The notes beneath the pieces are model-generated. The model ran no database searches, was not told the DNA's origin, and worked only from the letters and a program-made list of their open reading frames with translations. The position numbers and the translations under genes are program-made. A DNA stretch of 64,000 bases, taken from Dokdonella sp. Its GTDB lineage: Bacteria > Pseudomonadota > Gammaproteobacteria > Xanthomonadales > Rhodanobacteraceae. The stretch's first letter is position 1, and each line of letters opens with the position of its first letter. This document shows, in pieces, positions 20,887 through 29,655 of the stretch. Location of the stretch: assembly GCA_016712865.1 (NCBI GenBank), contig JADJQH010000002.1, positions 1,302,001 to 1,366,000 on the forward strand, read 5' to 3'.

Positions 20887-21278
20887 TTCCACGCATCACA
20901 CAGATCGCGCTGTTGGTGCGCGAATACGACGAAGCGATCATCTGGTTCGGCCGGGCGCTCGGCTTTGTGGTGCTCGAAGACAGCGACCTGGGCGGCGGCA
21001 AGCGCTGGGTGCGCGTGGCACCAACTGCGGATGCCGCGTTCAACCTGCTGTTGGCCCGAGCCACGAACGAGAGGCAGCTTGCCGCTGTCGGCAACCAGCA
21101 CGGTGGACGCGTCGGATTTTTCCTGCACACCGACGATTTTTGGCGCGATCATGCGTGCCTTGTCGCCGGGGGCGCCCGCATTGATGGGGAACCTCGCGAG
21201 GAATCCTACGGCACGGTCGTGGTGTTCGAGGATCTCTACGGCAATCGCTGGGATCTGATCGGCCCAGGCCAACCGTGA
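20883..21278 (+). CDS. VOC-family (glyoxalase/bleomycin-resistance fold) protein
   Basis: 131-aa single-domain vicinal-oxygen-chelate protein ([18 protein letters not shown], then [13 protein letters not shown], and a C-terminal [16 protein letters not shown]). Such proteins include metal-dependent lyases, dioxygenases and binding proteins. The specific substrate is not readable. It overlaps both rph and rdgB by 4 bases, so the three genes are a tightly coupled operon. Confidence 0.85.
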   Translation: MIPRITQIALLVREYDEAIIWFGRALGFVVLEDSDLGGGKRWVRVAPTADAAFNLLLARATNERQLAAVGNQHGGRVGFFLHTDDFWRDHACLVAGGARIDGEPREESYGTVVVFEDLYGNRWDLIGPGQP

Positions 21279-21868
21279 AACTGGTGCTCGCCAGCGGCAA
21301 CCGCGGCAAGCTCGTGGAGATGCGGGAAATCCTCACCGGCCTCGACATTGAACTCATCGCCCAAGGCGAGCTTGGCGTTGTCGATGTCGAGGAAACCGGC
21401 GCGACATTTGTCGAGAACGCGATCCTCAAGGCACGCCACGCCGCGCGGATCACCGGCCTGGCCGCAATGGGCGATGATTCCGGCATTTGCGTGGATGCCC
21501 TGCACGGCGCACCCGGACTGCGGTCGGCGCGCTATGCGGGCGAGCATGGCAACAGTGCGGCCAATATCGCCAAGTTGCTCGGTGCATTGCAGGGCGTTCC
21601 TGAAACAGAACGCACTGCGCACTTCATCTGCGTGGTGGTCATGCTGCGCCATGCCGACGACCCGGCACCGCTGATCGCCGAAGGACGCTGGCATGGCCGC
21701 ATCCTCGATGCGCCCTGCGGCAACGGCGGCTTCGGCTACGACCCGGTGTTCCGCGATCCCGCCAGCGGCTTGAGTGCCGCGCAATTGGACTCGACGTGCA
21801 AGAACCGCATCAGTCATCGTGGCCAGGCGTTGGCGCGCCTGCGCGCGCTGATCGAGCAAGCCCGCTGA
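21275..21868 (+). CDS. rdgB: XTP/dITP pyrophosphatase RdgB (HAM1)
   Basis: House-cleaning enzyme that hydrolyses dITP, XTP and other non-canonical purine triphosphates to monophosphates. The 197-aa protein has SGNRGKLVEM (residues 7-16), the catalytic/metal DDSGICVDAL and the C-terminal ISHRGQAL motifs. The GTG start overlaps the preceding stop (GTGA). It is often linked to rph and hemW, as here. Confidence 0.94.
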   Translation: MKLVLASGNRGKLVEMREILTGLDIELIAQGELGVVDVEETGATFVENAILKARHAARITGLAAMGDDSGICVDALHGAPGLRSARYAGEHGNSAANIAKLLGALQGVPETERTAHFICVVVMLRHADDPAPLIAEGRWHGRILDAPCGNGGFGYDPVFRDPASGLSAAQLDSTCKNRISHRGQALARLRALIEQAR

Positions 21869-21879
21869 TCAATCGGTGC

Positions 21880-22045
21880 TAGGAGCCTGCGCGGCAGAAG
21901 CCATCCGGCTGCAACGACGCTGTCATCGATTGATCGGATCAATCGTCAGGCTTTCATAGAGCCCGCTATGCGCACCTTCCGCTTAATCCGCTGAATCGCG
22001 CCAGCGCCGTTTCGCTTCGAATTCATTCTGCCGCGCAGGCTCCTA
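21880..22045. repeat. 166-bp terminal-inverted-repeat element, copy 1
   Basis: A MITE-like element bounded by perfect 20-bp inverted repeats (TAGGAGCCTGCGCGGCAGAA and its complement). It contains an internal near-palindrome at 21927-21945. A second copy of identical length, differing at about 11 positions, lies at 58604-58769. It encodes no transposase. It reaches into the 3' end of the histone-deacetylase-like gene and supplies that gene's last codons and stop. No clear target-site duplication is visible. Confidence 0.85.
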
Positions 22046-22869
22046 GCCGAGTACGCGCCCAGGCACTCGAGCATGGTGTTGTCGTGGATATCGAGCACCT
22101 TGCGCAGGTTGGTCTGGTAACCACCGGCCAGATTCCAGGCTATCGGCAGGCGCATGTCCCGACAGGTGGTGAACACGCGACGGTCGCGCTCGCGCAGCTG
22201 TTCGGTGGTAAGCCAGCCACCCAGCGGATCATTGACGTGCGGATCGGCACCGGCCTGGTACAACAGAAGGTCGCAACCGGCAAAACGCCGCATGATATCG
22301 GGAATCTTCTCGAGGAACGATTCGGCCTGGTCCTCGCGATCCCACCAGGCCCCCGAGGAGTAGTGCTCGACCCAGTCCAAGCCAAGCTCGCGGATGATGT
22401 CGGACGTGCCATTGCCATAGTGCTGGTCGAAATCAAGAATGCCTACACGCCGCACCGCGCCCTCGCCGTGCAGCACCAGCGAAGTGATCATCAAGCCGTT
22501 GAAGGTGCAGTAGCCGCCACCCTGCTCGTGGCAGGCGTGATGGAACCCGGCAACCGGTGCCACGGCACAGCCTTCGATCAGGGCCACGCGCGCCGCCTTG
22601 AGCATCGCACCGCTGGTCCACGGCAGACTGGCCGCCACTTCCGGCAGATGGTTGCCAAAACCGTTGGCACGCTTGAATGAGAAAATGCCGCGCACGTAAT
22701 GCGGCGCATGCGCCAGACAGATCTGCTCGACACTGACCGCCTCCGGACCGACGATTTCTATCACCGGGAAACGCCGCAACCACGAATTCACCACCTCGCG
22801 CGGCTTGCGCGCACTGGGCGAAAACGATTGCGCATCGGCCACCACGGCATCGCTGTAGATCACCTTCAT
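21946..22869 (-). CDS. Histone deacetylase/AcuC-AphA-family hydrolase with repeat-derived C-terminus
   Basis: Zinc-dependent deacetylase-fold protein (307 aa). Active-site segments are AGFHHACHEQGGGYCTFNG (His-His pair) and ILDFDQHYGNGT, with a later YQAGADPHVNDPLGG and a NLAGGY loop. Bacterial members deacetylate acetyl-lysine, polyamines or other acetylated amines; the substrate here is unknown. I start at MKVIYSDAVV, preceded by GAGGGGGA. The last 32 or so residues (from SLRGRMNSKRN on, strongly basic) are encoded inside the 166-bp repeat, so the native end of the protein has been replaced or extended. Confidence 0.82.
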   Translation of the reverse strand: MKVIYSDAVVADAQSFSPSARKPREVVNSWLRRFPVIEIVGPEAVSVEQICLAHAPHYVRGIFSFKRANGFGNHLPEVAASLPWTSGAMLKAARVALIEGCAVAPVAGFHHACHEQGGGYCTFNGLMITSLVLHGEGAVRRVGILDFDQHYGNGTSDIIRELGLDWVEHYSSGAWWDREDQAESFLEKIPDIMRRFAGCDLLLYQAGADPHVNDPLGGWLTTEQLRERDRRVFTTCRDMRLPIAWNLAGGYQTNLRKVLDIHDNTMLECLGAYSARSLRGRMNSKRNGAGAIQRIKRKVRIAGSMKA

Positions 22870-22972
22870 CATTCCCCCTCGCTTGGCTCGGCGCATGCGC
22901 GCGCGGATGTCCTGCTCCGCGCAGCGTGCACTGCCTGCGTCTCAATTCCTGCGATTGCCCTAGAATGTGCGA

Positions 22973-24154
22973 ATGCTGGTCGCCCCACCCCTGTCGCTGT
23001 ACATCCACATTCCGTGGTGCGTGAAGAAGTGCCCGTACTGCGACTTCAACTCGCATGCGGCGGGTGGAGCCATACCGCAGGATGCCTATGTCACCGCCTT
23101 GCTTGCTGATCTCGACCAGGATCTCGCGGATTTCGGCAGCGCCATCGGGGGCCGCGCGCTCGGCAGCATCTTTTTCGGCGGCGGCACACCCAGCCTGTTT
23201 TCACCGGATGCCATCGGACGCATTCTGCAAGGGGTAGAAGCGCGGCTGCCGCTCGCAAACCCGAACGAAATCACCCTGGAGACCAATCCAGGCACCGTCG
23301 AACACGGACGCATGGACGGCTATCGCGCCGCGGGCATCAATCGCCTGAGTTTCGGCGTGCAGAGTTTCGATGACGCCATGCTGCGGCGGCTTGGCCGCAT
23401 CCACTCCGCCGCCGAGGCAGCGGCGGCCATTGCCGAAGCGCGCAAGGCGGGCTTCGACAACGTCAATGTCGATCTCATGTACGCCCTGCCCGGACAGGAC
23501 CTGGCCGGCGCGCAGCGCGATATCGAGCAGGCCATCGCACTGTCACCCAATCACATCTCGCACTACCAGCTCACCATCGAGCCGAACACCGAATTTGCCG
23601 CCAGGCCCCCGCAACTTCCCGACAGTGATGCGGCCTGGGACATGCAGGAGCATTGCCAGCAACTGTTGGCGGAGACCGGTTATGCGCAATACGAGATTTC
23701 CGCGTACGCGCAATCGGGTTCGCGCTCCCGGCACAACCTCAACTATTGGCATTTCGGTGATTACCTCGGCATTGGCGCCGGTGCACACGGCAAGATTTCG
23801 GACTCAGGCAGCGCCACGATCCGGCGCCGCGCCAAGCAGCGCACGCCACGGTCCTTTCTGGAAAACGCCGGGTCGCCGCGCGCCATTGCCAGTGACGCAC
23901 AAGTGGCGGAATGCGATCTGGCGTTCGAATACATGATGAATGCGCTGCGCCTGATCGAGGGTGTGCCGATGGCGGAATTCCGCGAACGCACCGGGCTCGA
24001 CCAAACCGCCATCGGAGGCGTGCTCGACAACGCCCGCACGCGCGGCTGGATCGAGGAAGACGACAAGCGCCTGCGCACCACCGACATCGGCCAGCGTTAC
24101 CTCAATGACGTGATTGCATTGTTCCTGCCCGATGCGGATACGCGCCATGCTTGA
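22973..24154 (+). CDS. hemW: Heme chaperone HemW (radical SAM)
   Basis: Radical SAM protein once annotated as coproporphyrinogen III oxidase HemN and now regarded as a heme-binding chaperone. The 393-aa protein has C16-V-K-K-C20-P-Y-C23 for the 4Fe-4S cluster, FFGGGTPSLF and INRLSFGVQSF. The C-terminal HemN domain has NLNYWHFGDYLGIGAGAH. The extra cysteine typical of true HemN before the cluster motif is absent, favouring HemW. A GTG two codons upstream is an alternative start. Confidence 0.92.
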   Translation: MLVAPPLSLYIHIPWCVKKCPYCDFNSHAAGGAIPQDAYVTALLADLDQDLADFGSAIGGRALGSIFFGGGTPSLFSPDAIGRILQGVEARLPLANPNEITLETNPGTVEHGRMDGYRAAGINRLSFGVQSFDDAMLRRLGRIHSAAEAAAAIAEARKAGFDNVNVDLMYALPGQDLAGAQRDIEQAIALSPNHISHYQLTIEPNTEFAARPPQLPDSDAAWDMQEHCQQLLAETGYAQYEISAYAQSGSRSRHNLNYWHFGDYLGIGAGAHGKISDSGSATIRRRAKQRTPRSFLENAGSPRAIASDAQVAECDLAFEYMMNALRLIEGVPMAEFRERTGLDQTAIGGVLDNARTRGWIEEDDKRLRTTDIGQRYLNDVIALFLPDADTRHA

Positions 24155-24335
24155 AGCCGTCACCCTGCACTGCCCGTACTGCGGCGAAGCCTTTGAGAGC
24201 TCGGTCGATTGCTCGGCCGGTTCACAGGCTTATGTCGAAGACTGCGCGGTCTGCTGTCGACCCATCGAAGTGCAGGTGCGTGTTGATGAGGCAGGCGAAC
24301 TGGTGAGCGTTGAAACCCGCAGCGACCGGGAATAG
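24147..24335 (+). CDS. CPXCG-motif small cysteine-rich protein
   Basis: 62-aa protein with two zinc-ribbon-like cysteine pairs: CPYCGE near the N-terminus and CAVCCRP near residue 40. It belongs to the CPXCG cysteine-rich family of unknown function. Its ATG overlaps the hemW stop (ATGCTTGA), so it is probably co-translated with hemW. No signal peptide. Confidence 0.82.
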   Translation: MLEAVTLHCPYCGEAFESSVDCSAGSQAYVEDCAVCCRPIEVQVRVDEAGELVSVETRSDRE

Positions 24336-24401
24336 AAACGCCTTCGCCCCTGAAGGGGCTCCTACAGAATGACGACCAATGCGCTAGACTGCGCGCCACC
24401 A

Positions 24402-24606
24402 GTGGTGCCTGATCCTTCGGGATCGGGTGAAACGGGAAGCCGGTGCGTTGTTCTTGCGATCATCCCTGGTCGCACGCTTCAACAATTCCGGCGCTGCCCC
24501 CGCAACGGTAAGCAAGCCAAACCTGGTCAACACGCCACTGTGCACTGCACGGGAAGGCGATCAGGTCGATGCCACGCATCGCTTGCAAGCCCGGAGACCG
24601 GCCACT
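24402..24606 (+). promoter_or_regulatory. Cobalamin (adenosylcobalamin) riboswitch
   Basis: The 5' leader of btuB carries the ordered conserved blocks of the cobalamin aptamer. These are GGTGCC (24404), AACGGGAAGCCGGTGC (24430-24445), the B12 box GCTGCCCCCGCAACGGTAAGC (about 24493-24513), and GCCCGGAGACCGGCC (about 24589-24603). A GC-rich hairpin around 24605-24630 may act as the expression platform. B12 binding would repress btuB. Confidence 0.93.
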
Positions 24607-24743
24607 GGCTGACGTCGCAAGGCGTCACAGGTTCCAGGCGTTGCGGCGGGCAACGAACGGGCATGAGTGGCCGAATGTCCACCACGCTTGTTGTTCCGTG
24701 CAATCGCCTGGGTTTTCGCGGGTGTGCGTTCGGAGAATCCTTC

Positions 24744-26540
24744 ATGTTGCGTCTTTCCCTGTGTTTCCTGTCTGCCGCCATCGGCGGTTCCGTGCTGGCC
24801 GATGAGCCAATCCTGCAACCCGAGGTGATGGTTACCGCCTCGCGATTCGAGCAAGGACTCGATGCCACCCTAGCCGATGTCAGCGTGATCACCCGCGCCG
24901 ATATCGAGAAAAGCGCAACCCGCGACATCAGCGACCTGCTCAGGCTGGAGGCCGGCTTCGACATTGCGCGCACTGGCGGCCCGGGTGGGCAGACGTCCAT
25001 TTTCCTGCGCGGCAGCAACAACAACCACGTGCTGGTGCTGATCGATGGGGTGCGCGCGTCGGCGCTGGGCACCGGCGTTTTCACCTGGGAAACCCTGCCG
25101 CTTGATTCCATCGAGCGCATTGAAATCGTGCGTGGCCCGCGCGCCAGCTACTGGGGCTCGGATGCCATTGGCGGCGTCGTGCAGATTTTCACGCGCCGAC
25201 TGGACGCGGCGCGCGCATCGCTCGGCTATGGAAGTTACGGCGATGCCAAGTCCGACGTGGGCTATGGCCAGCGCGGCGAGTCTGGCGGTTTCAGCATCCA
25301 GCTCGGCGCCCGTGATCGCGATGGCTTCCCCAGCCAGAACGAGAACGGATTTGCCTTCGAGGACAAGGACCACGGCTTGCGCAACCGGCACCTGGCGCTG
25401 CGCGGCGACCAGCGCGTGGGCACGCAAATGCTTGACGGCATCTACCTGCGCAGCCAGGGCACGGCCGAATTTTCAGGAGGCCAATCCAACTTCCGCCTGC
25501 AGAGCCTTGGCCTTGCGCTGGATGGAAAGCTCGCCCCGCGCTGGCAGCATCGCCTGCAACTCAGCCACGCCAGCGAAGACTACGAAACACCCGCGTATTT
25601 CTCTGCATACGACTCCCGACGCAACCAGCTGGCATGGCAAAACCGCATTGCCATCAACACCAGCCAGCAGCTGATCTTCGGCATCGACTGGATGCGCGAG
25701 CAAGGCAGGAACCTGGATACCTTCGGCAATACCGCGGTGTACGACAAGCAGCGCCGCAACACGGGCGTTTACGCAGGCTGGCAGACCAGCGGCTCGCAAT
25801 TCGACAGCGAACTTTCGCTGCGCACCGACGACAACAGCCTGTTCGGAAACTACACAACGGGATCGCTTGCCGCCGGCTGGCGCTTCAACGACCAGACCCG
25901 GTTGTATGCGAGCCAGGGAGAGGGCTTTCGCGGCCCTTCCCTGAACGAGCAGTTCTCACCCGGCTTCGGCGGCCTGTATGCCGGCAATCCCGACCTCGAA
26001 CCGGAACAGTCACGCAGCCAGGAAATCGGACTGGAGTGGAAATCCGATGCGGGGCAGCAACTCAAGGTCAATGCGTACTCGAGCCGGGTGCGCAACCTGA
26101 TCAGTTTCAGCGGAGTCGATTTCCAGGCGGAGAACGTCGCCCGCGCACGCATCCGTGGCGCGGAACTCGACTATCGGCATGCGTTCGGTCCCTGGTTGGC
26201 CGCGGCCAACCTGACTTGGCAGATTCCGCGCAACGAAGATTCCGACAACGACCTCCTGCGGCGTCCTCGGCAGAAGTTCAGCGGCACGCTGGAGCGCAGC
26301 TTCGGCAACACGTTCCAGCTCGGCGCCGAGTGGCTGCTTTCCGGTTCCCGCGATGATGTTGGCGGCATTCAACTGCCCGGCTATGGCCTCTTGAACCTGC
26401 GCGCAAGCTGGCAGGTCGCGCCGCAGTGGAAAGTGCTGGCTCGCATCGAAAACGTGAACGATCGTGACTACGAACTGGCGCGCGGCTACAACACCCCGGG
26501 CCGCAGCGGGTTTGTCGAGCTGATCTGGTCGGCACATTAG
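24744..26540 (+). CDS. btuB: TonB-dependent vitamin B12 outer-membrane receptor BtuB
   Basis: 598-aa TonB-dependent receptor. A signal peptide ends near VLADEP, a TonB-box-like EVMVTASRF follows, and then the plug domain (SDLLRLEAGFDIARTGGPG, VLVLIDGVRA, IERIEIVRGPRASYWGSDAIGG). The rest is a 22-strand-type beta-barrel ending in GFVELIWSAH. The cobalamin riboswitch directly upstream identifies the substrate class. The ATG at 24744 has GGAG upstream; in-frame codons further upstream lie inside the riboswitch and are not starts. Confidence 0.93.
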   Translation: MLRLSLCFLSAAIGGSVLADEPILQPEVMVTASRFEQGLDATLADVSVITRADIEKSATRDISDLLRLEAGFDIARTGGPGGQTSIFLRGSNNNHVLVLIDGVRASALGTGVFTWETLPLDSIERIEIVRGPRASYWGSDAIGGVVQIFTRRLDAARASLGYGSYGDAKSDVGYGQRGESGGFSIQLGARDRDGFPSQNENGFAFEDKDHGLRNRHLALRGDQRVGTQMLDGIYLRSQGTAEFSGGQSNFRLQSLGLALDGKLAPRWQHRLQLSHASEDYETPAYFSAYDSRRNQLAWQNRIAINTSQQLIFGIDWMREQGRNLDTFGNTAVYDKQRRNTGVYAGWQTSGSQFDSELSLRTDDNSLFGNYTTGSLAAGWRFNDQTRLYASQGEGFRGPSLNEQFSPGFGGLYAGNPDLEPEQSRSQEIGLEWKSDAGQQLKVNAYSSRVRNLISFSGVDFQAENVARARIRGAELDYRHAFGPWLAAANLTWQIPRNEDSDNDLLRRPRQKFSGTLERSFGNTFQLGAEWLLSGSRDDVGGIQLPGYGLLNLRASWQVAPQWKVLARIENVNDRDYELARGYNTPGRSGFVELIWSAH

Positions 26541-26658
26541 TCGCCCCCAGGCTGGTGCGGACATGGCGGCAACCGCTGGCCGGTCGCCGCCCCCGGCACC
26601 TGTCGTCCGCGTTCATGGCATGCCAGAATGCGGGCTGCGTGCGTGTTGGGGGAATGTC

Positions 26659-29193
26659 GTGAGCAATAGCGTCAAGGGAGCAGGAAAATCGGCCGATGGC
26701 CCGACCCGCCTGGTACGGCTGGCGGAACGGTCACTGCCGCGACGGGTGCGATTCCTGCTGGACGGCTTGCTGGAGCGAACCGTCTATTTCGAGTCTGCCC
26801 TCGGCACCTTGTGTACCGAAGTCGAACAGCGCCTGTTCAAGCAGGCCGACAACGCACGCAGCAACGAACAGCAGGCTCGCCTGTTCGAGGCCATCCGCGA
26901 GATCAAGCGCGGCAAGGCGGACATTGCGCCGCGCTTTCTCATGCACCTTGAATCGAGCCTGGCCACGTTCGATCAGGCGCCGGGCGAGGCAAGCGCGACC
27001 AGCGGCAGTGGCCGCGGGGAGCGCCACGCGACCAAGCTCGAACTGGTCGACTCGCGCGATCTCGAGATAACCCTGGCCATTCAGGAAATCGGCAACCGCG
27101 CGGAAATCCGCCACACCGGTGCACTCTACCTGCTGGGTCACCGCATGGGGCTTGTCGCCGGTCGCGCCGCGTTCGAGTCCGATGAGGTTCCGCTGGGTCC
27201 GGTGGCTTTGGCGCGCGCCTTGCAGCATGCGCTGCTCGAGCTCGACCTCGAACAGGTGGATCGTATCCAGGTGTTCCACGACTTCGACAGCATCGTGATG
27301 GGTCCGATCGGGCAGTTCTACGAAACGATCAACCGATATCTTGCCGAGCAGGGAATCCTGCCCGGCCTGCAGGCGCAACTGCCGAAAACCTCTCCGCATC
27401 GCGCCTCGGCGGCCAAAAGTTCAGAAGAAAACGCATCCCCCGACGAAGCCAAACCGACCGAAGACTCTGCCGGTTCGCAACCGACGCCCGCGGGCGCGAC
27501 AGCCAAGGCAGGCGCACCGATGGGTGCCGCTCCAATGGGTGCCGCTCCAATGGGTGCCGCTCCAATGGGTGCCGCTCCGATGGGTGCCGCTCCAATGGGT
27601 GCCGCTCCAATGGGTGGCGCTCCGATGGGTGGGACACCGAGGATGGGTTCTCCGATGGGCGGCACACCTGCCGGCGGAAGCCATTCTGGCCAAGGATCCC
27701 AAACTCTCGGAGCCGGGGGGCTCGAAGGCGCAGGCGCTGAAGGCGGTGATTCGGAGATGTTTTCCTCGCTGCGCGGCCTGCTCGCCGCTCGCCGTCGCGC
27801 CCTCAACATCAAGCCATCGACGCCGTCGGCTTCCAGCTACATGGCCAGTCGCCAGGACCTGCAAAGCGTCCTTGGCAACATGCAGCAGGGCCCGACCGGC
27901 GGTTTCCAGCAAGGCGGCAAGGCCGTCACCCGCACCATCAGCCATCTCAAGCAGGACCTGCTCACGCAGTTGCGCACTGCCAGTCCGGATGGCCAGACCC
28001 CGGTCATTGCCGAGGAAGATTCGGACACGATCGATCTGGTCGGCATGCTGTTCGACTACATCAACGACAATCTTTCCTCGCACCACAGCAGTCGTGACCT
28101 GATTGCCAAGCTGCAGGTTCCGATCCTGCGCAGCGCGATCGGCGACAAGCATTTCTTCACGCGCCGCAACCATCCGGCACGCCAGCTGCTCAACAGCGTT
28201 GCCGAAGCAACGGCCACCTGGATGTCGGATGACGAGGCCGACAGCGGCATGGTCGACACCATGACCGCCATGGTCGACCGCGTGACCCACGAATTCAACG
28301 GCGACATGTCGCTGATGGAATCGCTGTTGGGTGACCTCGGCCGTTACATGTCGCAGGTGACCAAGCGCGCGGAAATTGCCGAGCGCCGGCATATCGATGC
28401 GGCCAAGGGACGCGACCGGCTGGAGACTTCGCGTCAGCAGGCCAATGCAGCGATCACGCGATTGCTCAAGCGCGGCAACCCGGCACCCATGGTGCGCGCC
28501 GTGCTGGAACAAGCCTGGACCGATGTGCTCGCCCTGAACCTGCTGCGCCATGGCGAAGAAAGCCAATCCTACCGGCGCTCGCTCGCGGTGGCCGACCAGT
28601 TGATGCAGATTGGCACGGGCGCCGACATAGCCAAGGTGGACAAGAAGGTCCGCGACGAGGTCCGTAGCGGCCTGCTCCAGGTCGGCCTTCACGATGACGA
28701 AGTCGAAGGCGTCCTCGGCAAACTGTTCGATCCCGGATCCGTCGAGAAGAAGACCAGCCATACCGAGATCGCGGTTGCCCTGAAGAGCAAGGCACGACTG
28801 GGGACGGATTCAACAACCCAGGCCAAGCCCGGTGAGCCGGCGACCCCACCCGCGCCGGCCACGCCGCTCAATGCGGAGGAAAAGGACATGGTGCAGCGCA
28901 TTCGAACGCTGCCATTCGGCACCTGGTTCGAATTCGTGACCAATCAGCAAGGCAAGACCGTGCGCCGCAAATTGGCCTGGTTTTCCACGGTGACCGGACG
29001 CTGCCTGTTCGTGAACCAGCGCGGCGCGCGGGCCGATGAGAAAACCATCGACCAGCTCGCCCGCGATCTGGTACGCGGCCAGGTGCGCATCGAACAGCGT
29101 GAATCGGAATCCTTCATTGACCGCGCCTGGAAGGCCATCAAGCAAAAACTGCAGGACCTGTCCTCGCCGACCAGCGAGGTGGCCCCGGCATGA
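26659..29193 (+). CDS. DUF1631-domain protein with GAAPM repeats
   Basis: 844-aa cytoplasmic protein of the DUF1631 family, sometimes mislabelled thymidine phosphorylase. Conserved blocks flank a disordered insert. The N-terminal helical part (about 1-240) contains RVRFLLDGLLERTVYFES, and the C-terminal part (about 390-830) contains LKQDLLTQLRT and VRRKLAWFSTVTGRCLFVNQRG. Residues about 285-335 are tandem GAAPM repeats encoded by 15-bp units. The GTG start at 26659 follows GGGGGA. A PilZ gene starts 10 bases after its stop, suggesting a link to c-di-GMP signalling; the molecular function is unknown. Confidence 0.85.
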   Translation: MSNSVKGAGKSADGPTRLVRLAERSLPRRVRFLLDGLLERTVYFESALGTLCTEVEQRLFKQADNARSNEQQARLFEAIREIKRGKADIAPRFLMHLESSLATFDQAPGEASATSGSGRGERHATKLELVDSRDLEITLAIQEIGNRAEIRHTGALYLLGHRMGLVAGRAAFESDEVPLGPVALARALQHALLELDLEQVDRIQVFHDFDSIVMGPIGQFYETINRYLAEQGILPGLQAQLPKTSPHRASAAKSSEENASPDEAKPTEDSAGSQPTPAGATAKAGAPMGAAPMGAAPMGAAPMGAAPMGAAPMGAAPMGGAPMGGTPRMGSPMGGTPAGGSHSGQGSQTLGAGGLEGAGAEGGDSEMFSSLRGLLAARRRALNIKPSTPSASSYMASRQDLQSVLGNMQQGPTGGFQQGGKAVTRTISHLKQDLLTQLRTASPDGQTPVIAEEDSDTIDLVGMLFDYINDNLSSHHSSRDLIAKLQVPILRSAIGDKHFFTRRNHPARQLLNSVAEATATWMSDDEADSGMVDTMTAMVDRVTHEFNGDMSLMESLLGDLGRYMSQVTKRAEIAERRHIDAAKGRDRLETSRQQANAAITRLLKRGNPAPMVRAVLEQAWTDVLALNLLRHGEESQSYRRSLAVADQLMQIGTGADIAKVDKKVRDEVRSGLLQVGLHDDEVEGVLGKLFDPGSVEKKTSHTEIAVALKSKARLGTDSTTQAKPGEPATPPAPATPLNAEEKDMVQRIRTLPFGTWFEFVTNQQGKTVRRKLAWFSTVTGRCLFVNQRGARADEKTIDQLARDLVRGQVRIEQRESESFIDRAWKAIKQKLQDLSSPTSEVAPA
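27521..27660 (+). repeat. 15-bp tandem repeat array inside the DUF1631 gene
   Basis: Units of GGTGCCGCTCCAATG encode GAAPM. Six near-identical units are followed by degenerate GGAPM, GGTPRM and GSPM units. All are multiples of three, so copy-number change would alter protein length without breaking the frame. Confidence 0.85.
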
Positions 29194-29203
29194 GGTCCCA
29201 GCA

Positions 29204-29542
29204 ATGAACGAGCATCGTCGATCACGGCGCAAGCCCGCTTACCTGACCATTCCGGTGGTCAACAAGATGACCGGCCAGACCCTGGGCAGAATCGGCAACT
29301 TGTCGGCCGATGGCATGTTGTTGGTGTGCGAAGCGCCGATCACGCAAGGCGCCCTGTTCCAGCTCGGATTCGAGCTGAGCAACGCCCAGGGCAATCCACA
29401 CAGCATCGACATCGGCGTGCAGGAGATGTGGACCGAGAATGCCAATGTTCCCGGCCAATACTGGGCCGGTTTCCAGTTCATTGACGTTTCGGACCGGGAT
29501 CTGGCCGCAATCGAATCCTGGCTGGGTGAGAACAACGACTGA
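29204..29542 (+). CDS. PilZ-domain c-di-GMP-binding protein
   Basis: 112-aa single PilZ domain. The ligand motifs are R5-R-S-R-R9 (RxxxR) and N32-L-S-A-D-G37 ((D/N)xSxxG), followed by a beta-barrel ending in YWAGFQFIDV. Both motifs are intact, so c-di-GMP binding is likely. It follows the DUF1631 gene by 10 bases and is probably in the same transcript. Confidence 0.88.
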   Translation: MNEHRRSRRKPAYLTIPVVNKMTGQTLGRIGNLSADGMLLVCEAPITQGALFQLGFELSNAQGNPHSIDIGVQEMWTENANVPGQYWAGFQFIDVSDRDLAAIESWLGENND

Positions 29543-29655
29543 ATCGAGGCATCGCGGATCGAGTCTCGTCCGTCCTCAACCCTTTCGCGTTGCTCAGGAC
29601 ACGCCTGTCGACGAACAGGCGCGCAGTGCCGTGAGGCAACGCTTTCGGCCTTGTA

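Noticed and set aside
24369-24743. N-terminal extension of BtuB by an upstream in-frame ATG
   Set aside because: The extension lies inside the cobalamin riboswitch, and the signal peptide starts at 24744.
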